A DNA stretch of 64,000 bases. It comes from Mesorhizobium sp. M1B.F.Ca.ET.045.04.1.1. Lineage in GTDB: Bacteria > Pseudomonadota > Alphaproteobacteria > Rhizobiales > Rhizobiaceae. The stretch is from NCBI RefSeq assembly GCF_003952465.1, contig NZ_CP034448.1, positions 5,991,001 through 6,055,000 on the forward strand, given 5' to 3'. The stretch's first letter is position 1. The number at the start of each line of letters is the position of its first letter. Positions 57,620 to 64,000 of the stretch are shown here, one piece after another. The position numbers and the translations under genes are program-made. The notes under the pieces were generated by a model that was not told the origin of the DNA, did not search any database, and saw nothing but the letters and a program-made list of their open reading frames with translations.

Positions 57620-58603
57620 ATGACCATCCTGGTGACAGGAGCCGCCGGCTTCATCGGCAGCCATGTCTGCCAGCGCCTGCTCGCGCGCGGCGACGACGTT
57701 GTCGGCGTCGACAGCATGAACACTTATTACGACCCGGCGCTGAAGGCGGCGCGGCTCGCCAGGCTTTCCCCGAACAGGGGATTTTCGTTCCTCCAGCTCG
57801 ACATCGCCGAGCCCGGCGCGCTGGCAGCGAAGCTGAAGGGTCAAAAGTTGGGCGGCATCGCTCATCTCGGCGCCCAGGCGGGTGTGCGCTACTCACTCGA
57901 AAATCCGCGCGCCTACATCCACGCCAACATCCTCGGCCATCTCGAGGTGCTGGAGCTTTGCCGCGCATCGCCCGAGATCAAGCATCTCGTCTATGCCTCG
58001 TCGAGCTCGGTCTATGGCGGCAATACCAAGGTGCCGTTCGCGGAGACCGACCGCGTCGACAATCCGGTGTCGATCTACGCCGCGACCAAGAAAGCCGACG
58101 AGCTGATCAGCTCGACCTATTCGCATCTCTATGGCCTGCCGCAGACCGGCCTGCGCTTCTTCACTGTTTACGGTCCCTGGGGGCGCCCGGATATGGCCGC
58201 CTGGATCTTCACCGAGGCGATGCTGGCCGGCAAGCCGATCCGCGTCTTCAATCATGGCGAGATGTGGCGCGACTTCACCTATGTCGACGACATCGTCGAC
58301 GGCGTGGTTGCGGTGCTGGACCGGCCGCCGCCAGCCGACGGTCCAAGGCATCTGATCTACAATATCGGCAACAGCCAGCCGGTGCATCTCGGCCGTTTCA
58401 TCGAGACGCTGGAAAGGCTGCTCGGCGTCAAGGCTATCCGCGAAGATCTGCCAATGCAGCCCGGCGAGGTCGAGAAGACCTATGCCGACACCAGCGCGCT
58501 GGAGCGCGACTTCGGCTTCAAGCCGAAAGTGTCGATCGAGGAAGGGCTGGCGAAGTTCGTCGACTGGTACCGGCAGGAATGGCGGCCGGAGGGCAAGAGG
58601 TAG
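57620..58603 (+). CDS. UDP-glucuronate 4-epimerase (LspL-like)
   Basis: 327 residues from ATG 57620 (GAGGTCC upstream). ILVTGAAGFIGSHVCQRLLA, GVDSMNTYYDPALKAARLAR, HLGAQAGVRYSLENPRAYIH, YASSSSVYGGNTKVPFAETD and FFTVYGPWGRPDMAAWIFTE are diagnostic of UDP-GlcA 4-epimerases, which make UDP-GalA. Last gene of the operon, 34 bases after GT2. Confidence 0.95.
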   Translation: MTILVTGAAGFIGSHVCQRLLARGDDVVGVDSMNTYYDPALKAARLARLSPNRGFSFLQLDIAEPGALAAKLKGQKLGGIAHLGAQAGVRYSLENPRAYIHANILGHLEVLELCRASPEIKHLVYASSSSVYGGNTKVPFAETDRVDNPVSIYAATKKADELISSTYSHLYGLPQTGLRFFTVYGPWGRPDMAAWIFTEAMLAGKPIRVFNHGEMWRDFTYVDDIVDGVVAVLDRPPPADGPRHLIYNIGNSQPVHLGRFIETLERLLGVKAIREDLPMQPGEVEKTYADTSALERDFGFKPKVSIEEGLAKFVDWYRQEWRPEGKR

Positions 58604-58690
58604 CGCGCGGTCAGGCGCAAATCCTCTCGCCCCCGGCTCTCGCCCCCCGGCGACCGTTCAGCGCGCGGCAGGCCCGAGCGCTGATGTGGT

Positions 58691-59098
58691 TCAACGCGCC
58701 CGGCAAGCCGAGCGCTGGCCAAAGCCGCTCGGACCGCAAATCCAGGGCGAATGGCCGAGCAGCGGGCCAGCACTGCCCAGGCTGTAGGAAACCCTGGTCG
58801 GCGCCGACGTGCGGATGCGCTGCGGCCGCAGGAAGGCGGCATAAGCTTCCTCCCTCACACGCGTCACGCTGGTCATCTGCGTCAGATGCTTGCGATGGAC
58901 CCGATAGAGTTGCTTCTTCTTGACGTAATGGACCTTGTTGCCGATTGCCTTCACCGCGGGCTTGTTGCCGCCGATCGAGCTGGTCTTGGCCGTATCCATG
59001 GTCTGGCAACCAGACACCATCGATACCAATGCAATAGCGGCAAAGGCGTGGGCATATTTTCTGCCGACCGCCGCCGCGCTTTCCATGAATTTCTTCAT
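58691..59098 (-). CDS. Lipoprotein with C-terminal IC-x-PSGFGQ motif
   Basis: 135 residues from ATG 59098 (AGGGGAC upstream). Lipobox VSGC with Cys31. The mature part is basic (VHYVKKKQLYRVHRKHLTQM), then PTRVSYSLGSAGPLLGHSPW and ICGPSGFGQRSACRAR at the end. The end motif and VSGCQ are shared with the lipoprotein at 49698. Convergent with the epimerase gene, 87 bases between stops. Role unknown; probably envelope-anchored. Confidence 0.8.
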   Translation of the reverse strand: MKKFMESAAAVGRKYAHAFAAIALVSMVSGCQTMDTAKTSSIGGNKPAVKAIGNKVHYVKKKQLYRVHRKHLTQMTSVTRVREEAYAAFLRPQRIRTSAPTRVSYSLGSAGPLLGHSPWICGPSGFGQRSACRAR

Positions 59099-59374
59099 TG
59101 CCGTCCCCTGCCGTGAAATATAGTTCACCATGGCGCGAAGATATATTTCGCTCTGCTTTCTTTCGCGCCCGGCGTGAGCGGCCTTTCGCAGCTCACATCA
59201 TGGCTTAATATTAGAGGAGACTTATTAAAATTCGTGCAAACGACATGATGAGCGTCGTCTTTCGGCACTCGATCGACTCTTATTAAAATTTGAACTTTTG
59301 GCAGACAAACGGCGACCGGCCCGCAAGCGGATCGTCGGGTTCAGACTGGCTGTGTTCGAAGGGCGCTTGCGGCC

Positions 59375-61255
59375 TTAGCGCGGCGCGTCCCAGCCGGGGT
59401 CGAAGTAGAAATTGCGCGAGCCTATGTCGCCCATGCCGGCACCGGAAACCACATAGGCGATCCTGACGATGCGGAAGCCGCCGGCACCCTGCTGAAGGCC
59501 ATAGATGCCTTCCAGTCCGCGATCGTAGAAGCCGGCGACCGGTACGCCGAGCGCGAGCAGCGCCAAGGAGGCGTGCAAGGCGAATTTGCCGGCATTGGCG
59601 CGCAGCGAGATCCTGTTTTCGGCAATGTGCTTGGCAATGATGACCACAACCAGCAGGCCGTAGAGGAAAGCATTGAAGGCGGCGAACCAATAGAAGCCGG
59701 TGGCATCGAAGGGATGCCTGACGGTGAGCACAGGCAGGGCAGCGCCGATCGCCAGGACCACATAGGGCGCGAAGGCACGCGCGGGCAAAAGGTGCTTCGG
59801 GCCGCTGCCTTTCGGGGTGACTCGGAAATCGACGAAGGACTTCGTCATATAATCGCGGACCGCCGACAGCGTCCCCCACAGCACCCAGGGCCAACGCGCG
59901 AAGAACAGGAACAGCGTGCCTTCCCAGCTCAACGTCTTCGCGGTCAGGGGTCGCGATAGGCCGAACGCCTTCAGCATCATCACCAGCCCGACCAGCGCCA
60001 CCGAGTTGGGCAGGTAATAGAGGACGAAATCGGCATACATGACGTTGGCGAAGTTGCGCCCTGTGTAGAGCGCATAGATCGGCATGACGTACATCATCAG
60101 CGCGAAGAGCGCGAACAGCGGGTACCAGAGCTGGCAGAACAGGAACTGGAACTTCAGCCGCGACGTCAGCTTGTGGAAATATTGCGGCGTGTATTCGAGC
60201 AGGATCGTCACCAGACTGCGCGACCACTGGAATTCCTGCGTGACGAGATCGGCGAAGGTCCGCGGACCGTCGCCATGGGCAATCGCATCGATGGCGTGAA
60301 CGCCGCGCCAGCCGGCGGCATTGATCAGCATCGAGGTGGAATGATCTTCGGCTAGTTCCGGACCAAGCCCGCCGGCCTCACGCAGGGCCTTCGTCCTGAC
60401 CGCGTAGTGCGAGCCGATGCAGAGCGGCGCGCCGCCGCCGGTGTGGCCGGACTGCAAGGGGCCGTGGAACATGCCTTCCGGGAACAAGCGGCCGCGCGCC
60501 GCCCAGCTTTCGCCGGCATTGTTGTCGCAGATGCTGGGCGCCGAGACATAGCCGACGGCCGGATCGGCGAAGGGATAAAGGATTTCCCTCAAATAGGTCG
60601 GTGACGGCACATGGTCGGCATCCATCTGGGCGACGAAGTCGTAGCGCTCATAGCCGTAGTGGTCATAGAAGAAGGCGAGATTGCCTTCCTTGCAGCGTGT
60701 CCTGCGCGGCCAGGTCTTGCGGTGATAGTCCTCGCGGCCGCGCCGTGTCGAAATCATCACGCCATGCGCATCGCACCAGCGGCCCGTCTCCTCCGACGGA
60801 TCCTCGTCGGCCAGCCAGGTGTCGTGCGGATAGTCCTGCGCGAGCATCGCCTCCAGCGTGCGCTGAACGACGGCGAACGGCTCGGATGGCGCCTTGGTGA
60901 CCACCATGGCGACACGCGAGCGCTTGGGGACGGCATGCAGCTTCGAGGATTTCCGTGAGGCATGGACGTTGAGCAGGAAGTACATCGGCATCAGCGTCAG
61001 CCAGGCCAGCACGATGGTGGCGAAGGCATATGGCCCGATATGCTCGACGTGTTCCGGCCGCAACCACCAGGACCAGAAGAAGATGAGCGTGACAAACCAG
61101 AAGGCGAGGCCGAGCCGAAGGATCAATTGCTGCCGGGGCGACAGAACCGGCACGAGATAGGGGCCCTTGGGGCCAGCGCCGACAGGAGCCCTGCCGCGCC
61201 GGCTCGCACGCCCCTCTTTGCCGCCGACAACGCCGGCATCCAACGAAACGCTCAT
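59375..61255 (-). CDS. Membrane glycosyltransferase, cellulose-synthase-like GT2
   Basis: 626 residues from ATG 61255. Two N-terminal spans, then a GT2 catalytic domain with DEDPSEETGRWCDAHG, VAQMDADHVPSPTYLRE, AGGLGPELAEDHSTSML and FADLVTQEFQWSRSLVTILL (D, D-x-D, E-D, Q-x3-W/R class). Five or more C-terminal spans. This is the plan of processive beta-glycan synthases (cellulose, beta-1,2/1,3 glucan, BgsA-like). No PilZ domain or cellulose operon partners are adjacent. Divergent from a GH26-like gene with 562 bases between. Confidence 0.9.
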   Translation of the reverse strand: MSVSLDAGVVGGKEGRASRRGRAPVGAGPKGPYLVPVLSPRQQLILRLGLAFWFVTLIFFWSWWLRPEHVEHIGPYAFATIVLAWLTLMPMYFLLNVHASRKSSKLHAVPKRSRVAMVVTKAPSEPFAVVQRTLEAMLAQDYPHDTWLADEDPSEETGRWCDAHGVMISTRRGREDYHRKTWPRRTRCKEGNLAFFYDHYGYERYDFVAQMDADHVPSPTYLREILYPFADPAVGYVSAPSICDNNAGESWAARGRLFPEGMFHGPLQSGHTGGGAPLCIGSHYAVRTKALREAGGLGPELAEDHSTSMLINAAGWRGVHAIDAIAHGDGPRTFADLVTQEFQWSRSLVTILLEYTPQYFHKLTSRLKFQFLFCQLWYPLFALFALMMYVMPIYALYTGRNFANVMYADFVLYYLPNSVALVGLVMMLKAFGLSRPLTAKTLSWEGTLFLFFARWPWVLWGTLSAVRDYMTKSFVDFRVTPKGSGPKHLLPARAFAPYVVLAIGAALPVLTVRHPFDATGFYWFAAFNAFLYGLLVVVIIAKHIAENRISLRANAGKFALHASLALLALGVPVAGFYDRGLEGIYGLQQGAGGFRIVRIAYVVSGAGMGDIGSRNFYFDPGWDAPR

Positions 61256-61517
61256 ACCAACCCGCCGCCACTTCCGCCCTCGCCCTTGCGGCCGAAAGCG
61301 TTCACATCCCCAAGGTAGAATCAGCATCTCCTAATGGAGAGTCAACAGAATTAAGCTTGCGTTGACCAAGCTTCTTGAGAACTGGTTAACCTCATCTCTT
61401 GGGCGGACAGCCTTTTGCGGCTTGGCGCGCCACGTCGAGGGGATTCCGACGACAGCGAAGCCGACGGCCGTAGGCGCTTTTTGCAACCGTCGCGTTAACC
61501 ATGCGGCCCCGATATGG

Positions 61518-61532
61518 TTAAGTAACGGTTAA
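61518..61532 (+). promoter_or_regulatory. CtrA-type site (TTAA-N7-TTAA)
   Basis: TTAA-GTAACGG-TTAA, an exact match to the CtrA full-site consensus, ending six bases before the -35 box at 61539. That position suits activation. CtrA is the cell-cycle regulator of alphaproteobacteria; ownership is inferred. Confidence 0.6.
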
Positions 61533-61538
61533 TTGCTC

Positions 61539-61568
61539 TTGACTCTGGGCAAGCATAGGCTCTTATAT
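61539..61568 (+). promoter_or_regulatory. Candidate sigma-70 promoter of the GH26-like gene
   Basis: TTGACT (61539-61544), 18-base spacer, TTATAT (61563-61568). The CtrA-type site sits just upstream. Confidence 0.6.
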
Positions 61569-61817
61569 CAGGAAGGGTTAATATCGTAATGTTGACGCGA
61601 ATTTGTGAGTATCGCGGCGACAGTCTCCCGGGGATTCCAAGGTATAGGCACCCGAGGGATTACTGTGATGGACGGCCTCGCGCCAAAGCTGTGCCCGTCC
61701 CAGTCGCTCAGAAAACCCGCAGTTCACGTCGGCGGACCGATTGGGTTTGCGTGCCGATCCCTATCGGCACGCTGTGGCGAGCTTCAACATCCTTCGTTGA
61801 GGCTATGGAGGTTGGGC

Positions 61818-62729
61818 ATGAAATACCCCACAGCAACCGCACTTGTGTCGGCATTTATCGTCGGCCTTGTCCTGCCGGCGTCGGCGGGATCGCCTTTAGG
61901 AACGGATCCGGTGCAGACGAGTTCGGCCGCGTCGGCATTCGGCTCCTACGATCCCTATGGCGACTTCAGCAACGACAAATCGGCCACCATCGAGGAGCTC
62001 TTCCTGCCTTGGGAAGACGTCGATCTCTCGACGCTGCCGCTGGCTGACGCCTACGCTCTGCAGCGCGGCCGCTCGCTGCTGATCACCATCGAGCCGTGGA
62101 CCTGGTCGAAGGATTGGCGCATCACGCCGCCGGAGCTGCGCAACGGCATCTTGAGCGGCAGATACGACGCCAACATGCAGGCGATCTGCAACCTGGTCGG
62201 ACAGATGAAAAGCCCGGTGACGATCCGCTGGGCGCAGGAAATGGAAGACACCAACGGCCGCTTCACCTGGGCCAACTGGGCGCCGAAGGACTGGATCGCC
62301 GCCTACAAGCGCGAGGTCGATGTCTGCCGCAAGGCCGCGCCCGCGGCCAAATACATGTGGTCTCCCAAGGGAATGGACGGCCTCGAGAAGTACTATCCGG
62401 GTGACGACTATGTCGACGTCATCGGCCTGTCGGTGTTCGGCCTGCAGAAGAGGGACAATGACGAAACGGGCCGCGACCGCACCTTCGCCGAGACGCTGAA
62501 GCCCGGCTACGACCGTGTCGCGAAATTCAACAAGCCGGTGGTCGTGGCCGAGCTCGGCTATGTCGGAAAGCAGGACTATGTGACGAAGTGGGCGGAAGAA
62601 ACCCGCAAGTCCTATGCGGAGTTTCCGGCCCTGACCTCGGTGGTCTACTTCAACCAGAAGGAAACGTGGCCGTGGCTGAACGGCTATGGGCTGCCCGACT
62701 GGCGGGTGACCCAGCACGTGCTGCCGTAA
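61818..62729 (+). CDS. Secreted glycoside hydrolase, GH26-like
   Basis: 303 residues from ATG 61818 (GGAGG six bases upstream; a longer frame from 61605 lacks a signal). Signal peptide ends LVLPASA-GS. (beta/alpha)8-type elements: SLLITIEPWTWSKDW, VTIRWAQEMEDTNGRFTWAN with the acid-base Glu near 141, YMWSPKG, VDVIGLSVFG and KPVVVAELGYVGKQDYV with the nucleophile Glu near 245. GH26-type enzymes cut beta-mannans or mixed beta-glucans. Facing a glycan synthase gene, it could trim that polymer. Confidence 0.85.
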   Translation: MKYPTATALVSAFIVGLVLPASAGSPLGTDPVQTSSAASAFGSYDPYGDFSNDKSATIEELFLPWEDVDLSTLPLADAYALQRGRSLLITIEPWTWSKDWRITPPELRNGILSGRYDANMQAICNLVGQMKSPVTIRWAQEMEDTNGRFTWANWAPKDWIAAYKREVDVCRKAAPAAKYMWSPKGMDGLEKYYPGDDYVDVIGLSVFGLQKRDNDETGRDRTFAETLKPGYDRVAKFNKPVVVAELGYVGKQDYVTKWAEETRKSYAEFPALTSVVYFNQKETWPWLNGYGLPDWRVTQHVLP

Positions 62730-62859
62730 GACCGCAAAGATCAGCCCGTCCCGGCATCCGGGACGGGCTCCAGCTTCAAGTTCAAAATGACAAGCTCCAA
62801 AGCACGGCCTTGGAGACGGGGTGTAGGCGTGGCGTAAATCAGTAGGGGGGAATAAAATC

Positions 62860-63363
62860 GTGAAAAGGACGTTGGGGAATTTTGTTGGAGCAGCGCTTGC
62901 CTGCTTCGTTTTTGTTGTCGGCTCGCAGGCCCCTGCGATGGCCAAGGCCGCGAACAAGGTCGGCAACCAGGCGTCAACAGCGGCCGTCCTCTCCGACGAG
63001 GGCGTCTACCAGCTTTATCAAAACCATTCGTGGCTGTGGGGCAAGAACGGCACCGCCTTCTTCGCGGTGAAGCAGCGGCAGTTCGACGCCTGGACCTCGG
63101 ACAAGGGCAAGCCTGGTTATGGCGACGGCATGTGGTTCATCCCTGGCGGCGGCAAGGTCTGCTACCGGGTGACCTGGCGTGGCGGGTGGGGGTCGAAGAA
63201 ATCCATGACCTGCTTCGAGCATCGTCAGGCCGGCAAGGTGATCTATCAACGCAAGTTGCCGGATGGCGAGTGGTACGCATTCAAGGACCAGCACGGCAAG
63301 TCGAAGTTGCGCTATGGCGACTATGCGAGCGGCAAGATGAAGCGCATCAAAGCGAAGCTGTAG
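62860..63363 (+). CDS. DUF995 exported protein (second copy)
   Basis: 167 residues from GTG 62860 (GGGGGGAATAAAATC upstream). Signal peptide of about 28 residues ends PAMAKA. Core: YQNHSWLWGKNGTAFFAVKQ, FDAWTSDKGKPGYGDGMWFI, GKVCYRVTWRGGWGSKKSMT-C-F-E-H and LPDGEWYAFKDQHGKSKL. It shares this order, including the two Cys and W-Y-x-F, with the copy at 52953. Periplasmic or secreted; unknown role. Confidence 0.88.
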   Translation: MKRTLGNFVGAALACFVFVVGSQAPAMAKAANKVGNQASTAAVLSDEGVYQLYQNHSWLWGKNGTAFFAVKQRQFDAWTSDKGKPGYGDGMWFIPGGGKVCYRVTWRGGWGSKKSMTCFEHRQAGKVIYQRKLPDGEWYAFKDQHGKSKLRYGDYASGKMKRIKAKL

Positions 63364-63391
63364 TCCAGCGAGCACCCGCAACAGGCAGCGC

Positions 63392-64000
63392 TCAGGCCGC
63401 GGCGCGCCAAGCGCCGGGCGACAGGCCCTTGATCGTCTTGAATACCCGGGTCAGATGGCTCTGATCGGCGAAGCCGGTCGCAACAGCGATCTCGGCCAGC
63501 GGCATTTCGGTCTTCATCAGCACCGAGGCGGCGCGGATGCGGCGGTCGCGCAGATATTGGCCGGGCGTCATGCCGGCGGCGCGGTGGAAGTCGCGGATGA
63601 CCTGGAAGCGGGTGACCCTGGCCGCCGCCGCCAGCTGCGCAAGGTCGAAGCCGGCCGAAAGATCGGCGGCGATCAGCTCGCCATAGAGGCGGAAGCGCCT
63701 TGCTGTCTCGCCGGCTTCCGAAGCATGGTCCCGGACCTTGCCATCGCCGAAGCGCTTGGCGAGTTTGCTGAGCACCACCAACATCGCCGCTTCCTGATCG
63801 AGCTCTCCGGCGAGGCGATGAGCACGCACGAAAGCTCGCGCCAGTTCCGGCGCCTGCACGATGCCCTCGCTGAACATCGGCAGTCCGCGCAGCTCCAGAT
63901 CCTCGGCGATCTCGGCCATCAAGGCGGCGTCCGGATAGCAGGTGCGATAGGCCCAGCCGGCGGGTGCGCCCTTCTCGCCGTCATGCGGCTCTTCGGGATT
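63392..64000 (-). CDS. AraC-family regulator (partial, runs off the window)
   Basis: The last 203 residues or so are in the window; the frame stays open to 64000. C-terminal AraC HTH: LAQLAAAARVTRFQVIRDFH then LAEIAVATGFADQSHLTRVF and KTIKGLSPGAWR. Upstream residues read EEPHDGEKGAPAGWAYRTCY and PDAALMAEIAEDLELRGLPM, the end of an AraC ligand-binding cupin, as in AraC proteins next to LysE-type exporters. Its convergent neighbour is the second DUF995 gene, 28 bases away. Confidence 0.9.
   Translation of the reverse strand, partial: NPEEPHDGEKGAPAGWAYRTCYPDAALMAEIAEDLELRGLPMFSEGIVQAPELARAFVRAHRLAGELDQEAAMLVVLSKLAKRFGDGKVRDHASEAGETARRFRLYGELIAADLSAGFDLAQLAAAARVTRFQVIRDFHRAAGMTPGQYLRDRRIRAASVLMKTEMPLAEIAVATGFADQSHLTRVFKTIKGLSPGAWRAAA

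Larger units (their letters stand above)
61256..61817. other. Long divergent regulatory region between the GT2 and GH26-like genes
   Basis: 562 bases without a convincing gene. AT-rich blocks with repeated GGTTAA occur near 61383, 61493 and 61516-61580. It contains a perfect CtrA-type site and a sigma-70-like promoter pointing right (listed separately), giving a leader of about 240 bases. The left part should hold the GT2 promoter. Confidence 0.55.

Noticed and set aside
59283..60227. A 314-codon frame at the end of the GT2 gene
   Set aside because: Out of frame with the GT2 motifs and without coding features; it lies within the true gene.

Overview
The window reads as one stretch of chromosome from a Rhizobiales alphaproteobacterium, most likely Mesorhizobium or a close Phyllobacteriaceae relative. 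Reasons: high GC with strong GC3 bias; a MucR/Ros regulator; DUF982, DUF995 and DUF1194 proteins; an Omp25/31-type porin; the SDR-uvrC-pgsA-moaD-moaE order; and mosaic palindromic repeats of the type known in Rhizobium, Agrobacterium and Mesorhizobium. I see no rRNA, tRNA, CRISPR array or replication origin. All assignments come from reading translations and motifs by eye; no database search was run.

Layout. 1-4.7 kb: a DapB-family reductase, a ureohydrolase and a large secreted Sel1-repeat protein. 4.7-10.2 kb: a molybdopterin oxidoreductase and an ABC-F ATPase, separated by a complete 1.3-kb IS4-family element that landed in a palindromic intergenic repeat. 10.2-24.7 kb: small secreted and regulatory genes (LprI-like protein, MucR, EamA exporter carrying an in-frame palindromic insertion, dioxygenase with divergent LysR, UvrD-like helicase, DUF982, a divergent GIY-YIG-like protein behind tandem repeats, a diguanylate cyclase without an I-site, a glycine-rich repeat protein, DinB, GST). 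24.8-27 kb: ndk, then a fluoride-resistance operon (crcB-crcB-DUF190) behind a recognisable fluoride riboswitch with a candidate terminator switch. 27-36 kb: LuxR-type regulator, DUF1194 protein, YbaY-META protein, and the moaE/moaD/pgsA/uvrC/SDR housekeeping block, then an abundant-type outer-membrane protein. 36-49.5 kb: small metabolic and regulatory genes (GFA, TfoX, GST, a frameshifted GNAT, a histone H1-like protein, DinB/TetR, EamA/TetR, a YciI-ECF42 sigma pair, RlmJ, and a TetR/AhpD-like pair with twin operators).

49.7-63.4 kb is the most coherent region: a surface-polysaccharide locus. It holds UDP-glucuronate decarboxylase, a UDP-glucose 4-epimerase-family protein, an ArnT/GT39-type membrane glycosyltransferase, a UPF0104 flippase-like protein, a DPM/ArnC/RgtE-like polyprenyl-phosphate glycosyltransferase, UDP-glucuronate 4-epimerase, a cellulose-synthase-like GT2 and a GH26-like secreted hydrolase. 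I infer a route in which UDP-GlcA is converted to UDP-GalA and UDP-Xyl, a uronic acid or pentose is loaded on a polyprenyl phosphate, flipped, and transferred to a periplasmic acceptor such as LPS core or lipid A. Two DUF995 proteins and two lipoproteins sharing an unusual C-terminal Cys motif (IC-x-PSGFGQ-x-S-x-C) lie in and around it, and the two main promoter regions each carry CtrA-type TTAA-N7-(T/C)TAA sites just upstream of a sigma-70-like promoter. This locus, the paired small proteins and the possible cell-cycle control are the best candidates for an undescribed system.

The window also has at least three classes of palindromic repeat, one of which has entered coding sequence in frame. 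The last gene (AraC family, minus strand) runs off the right edge.
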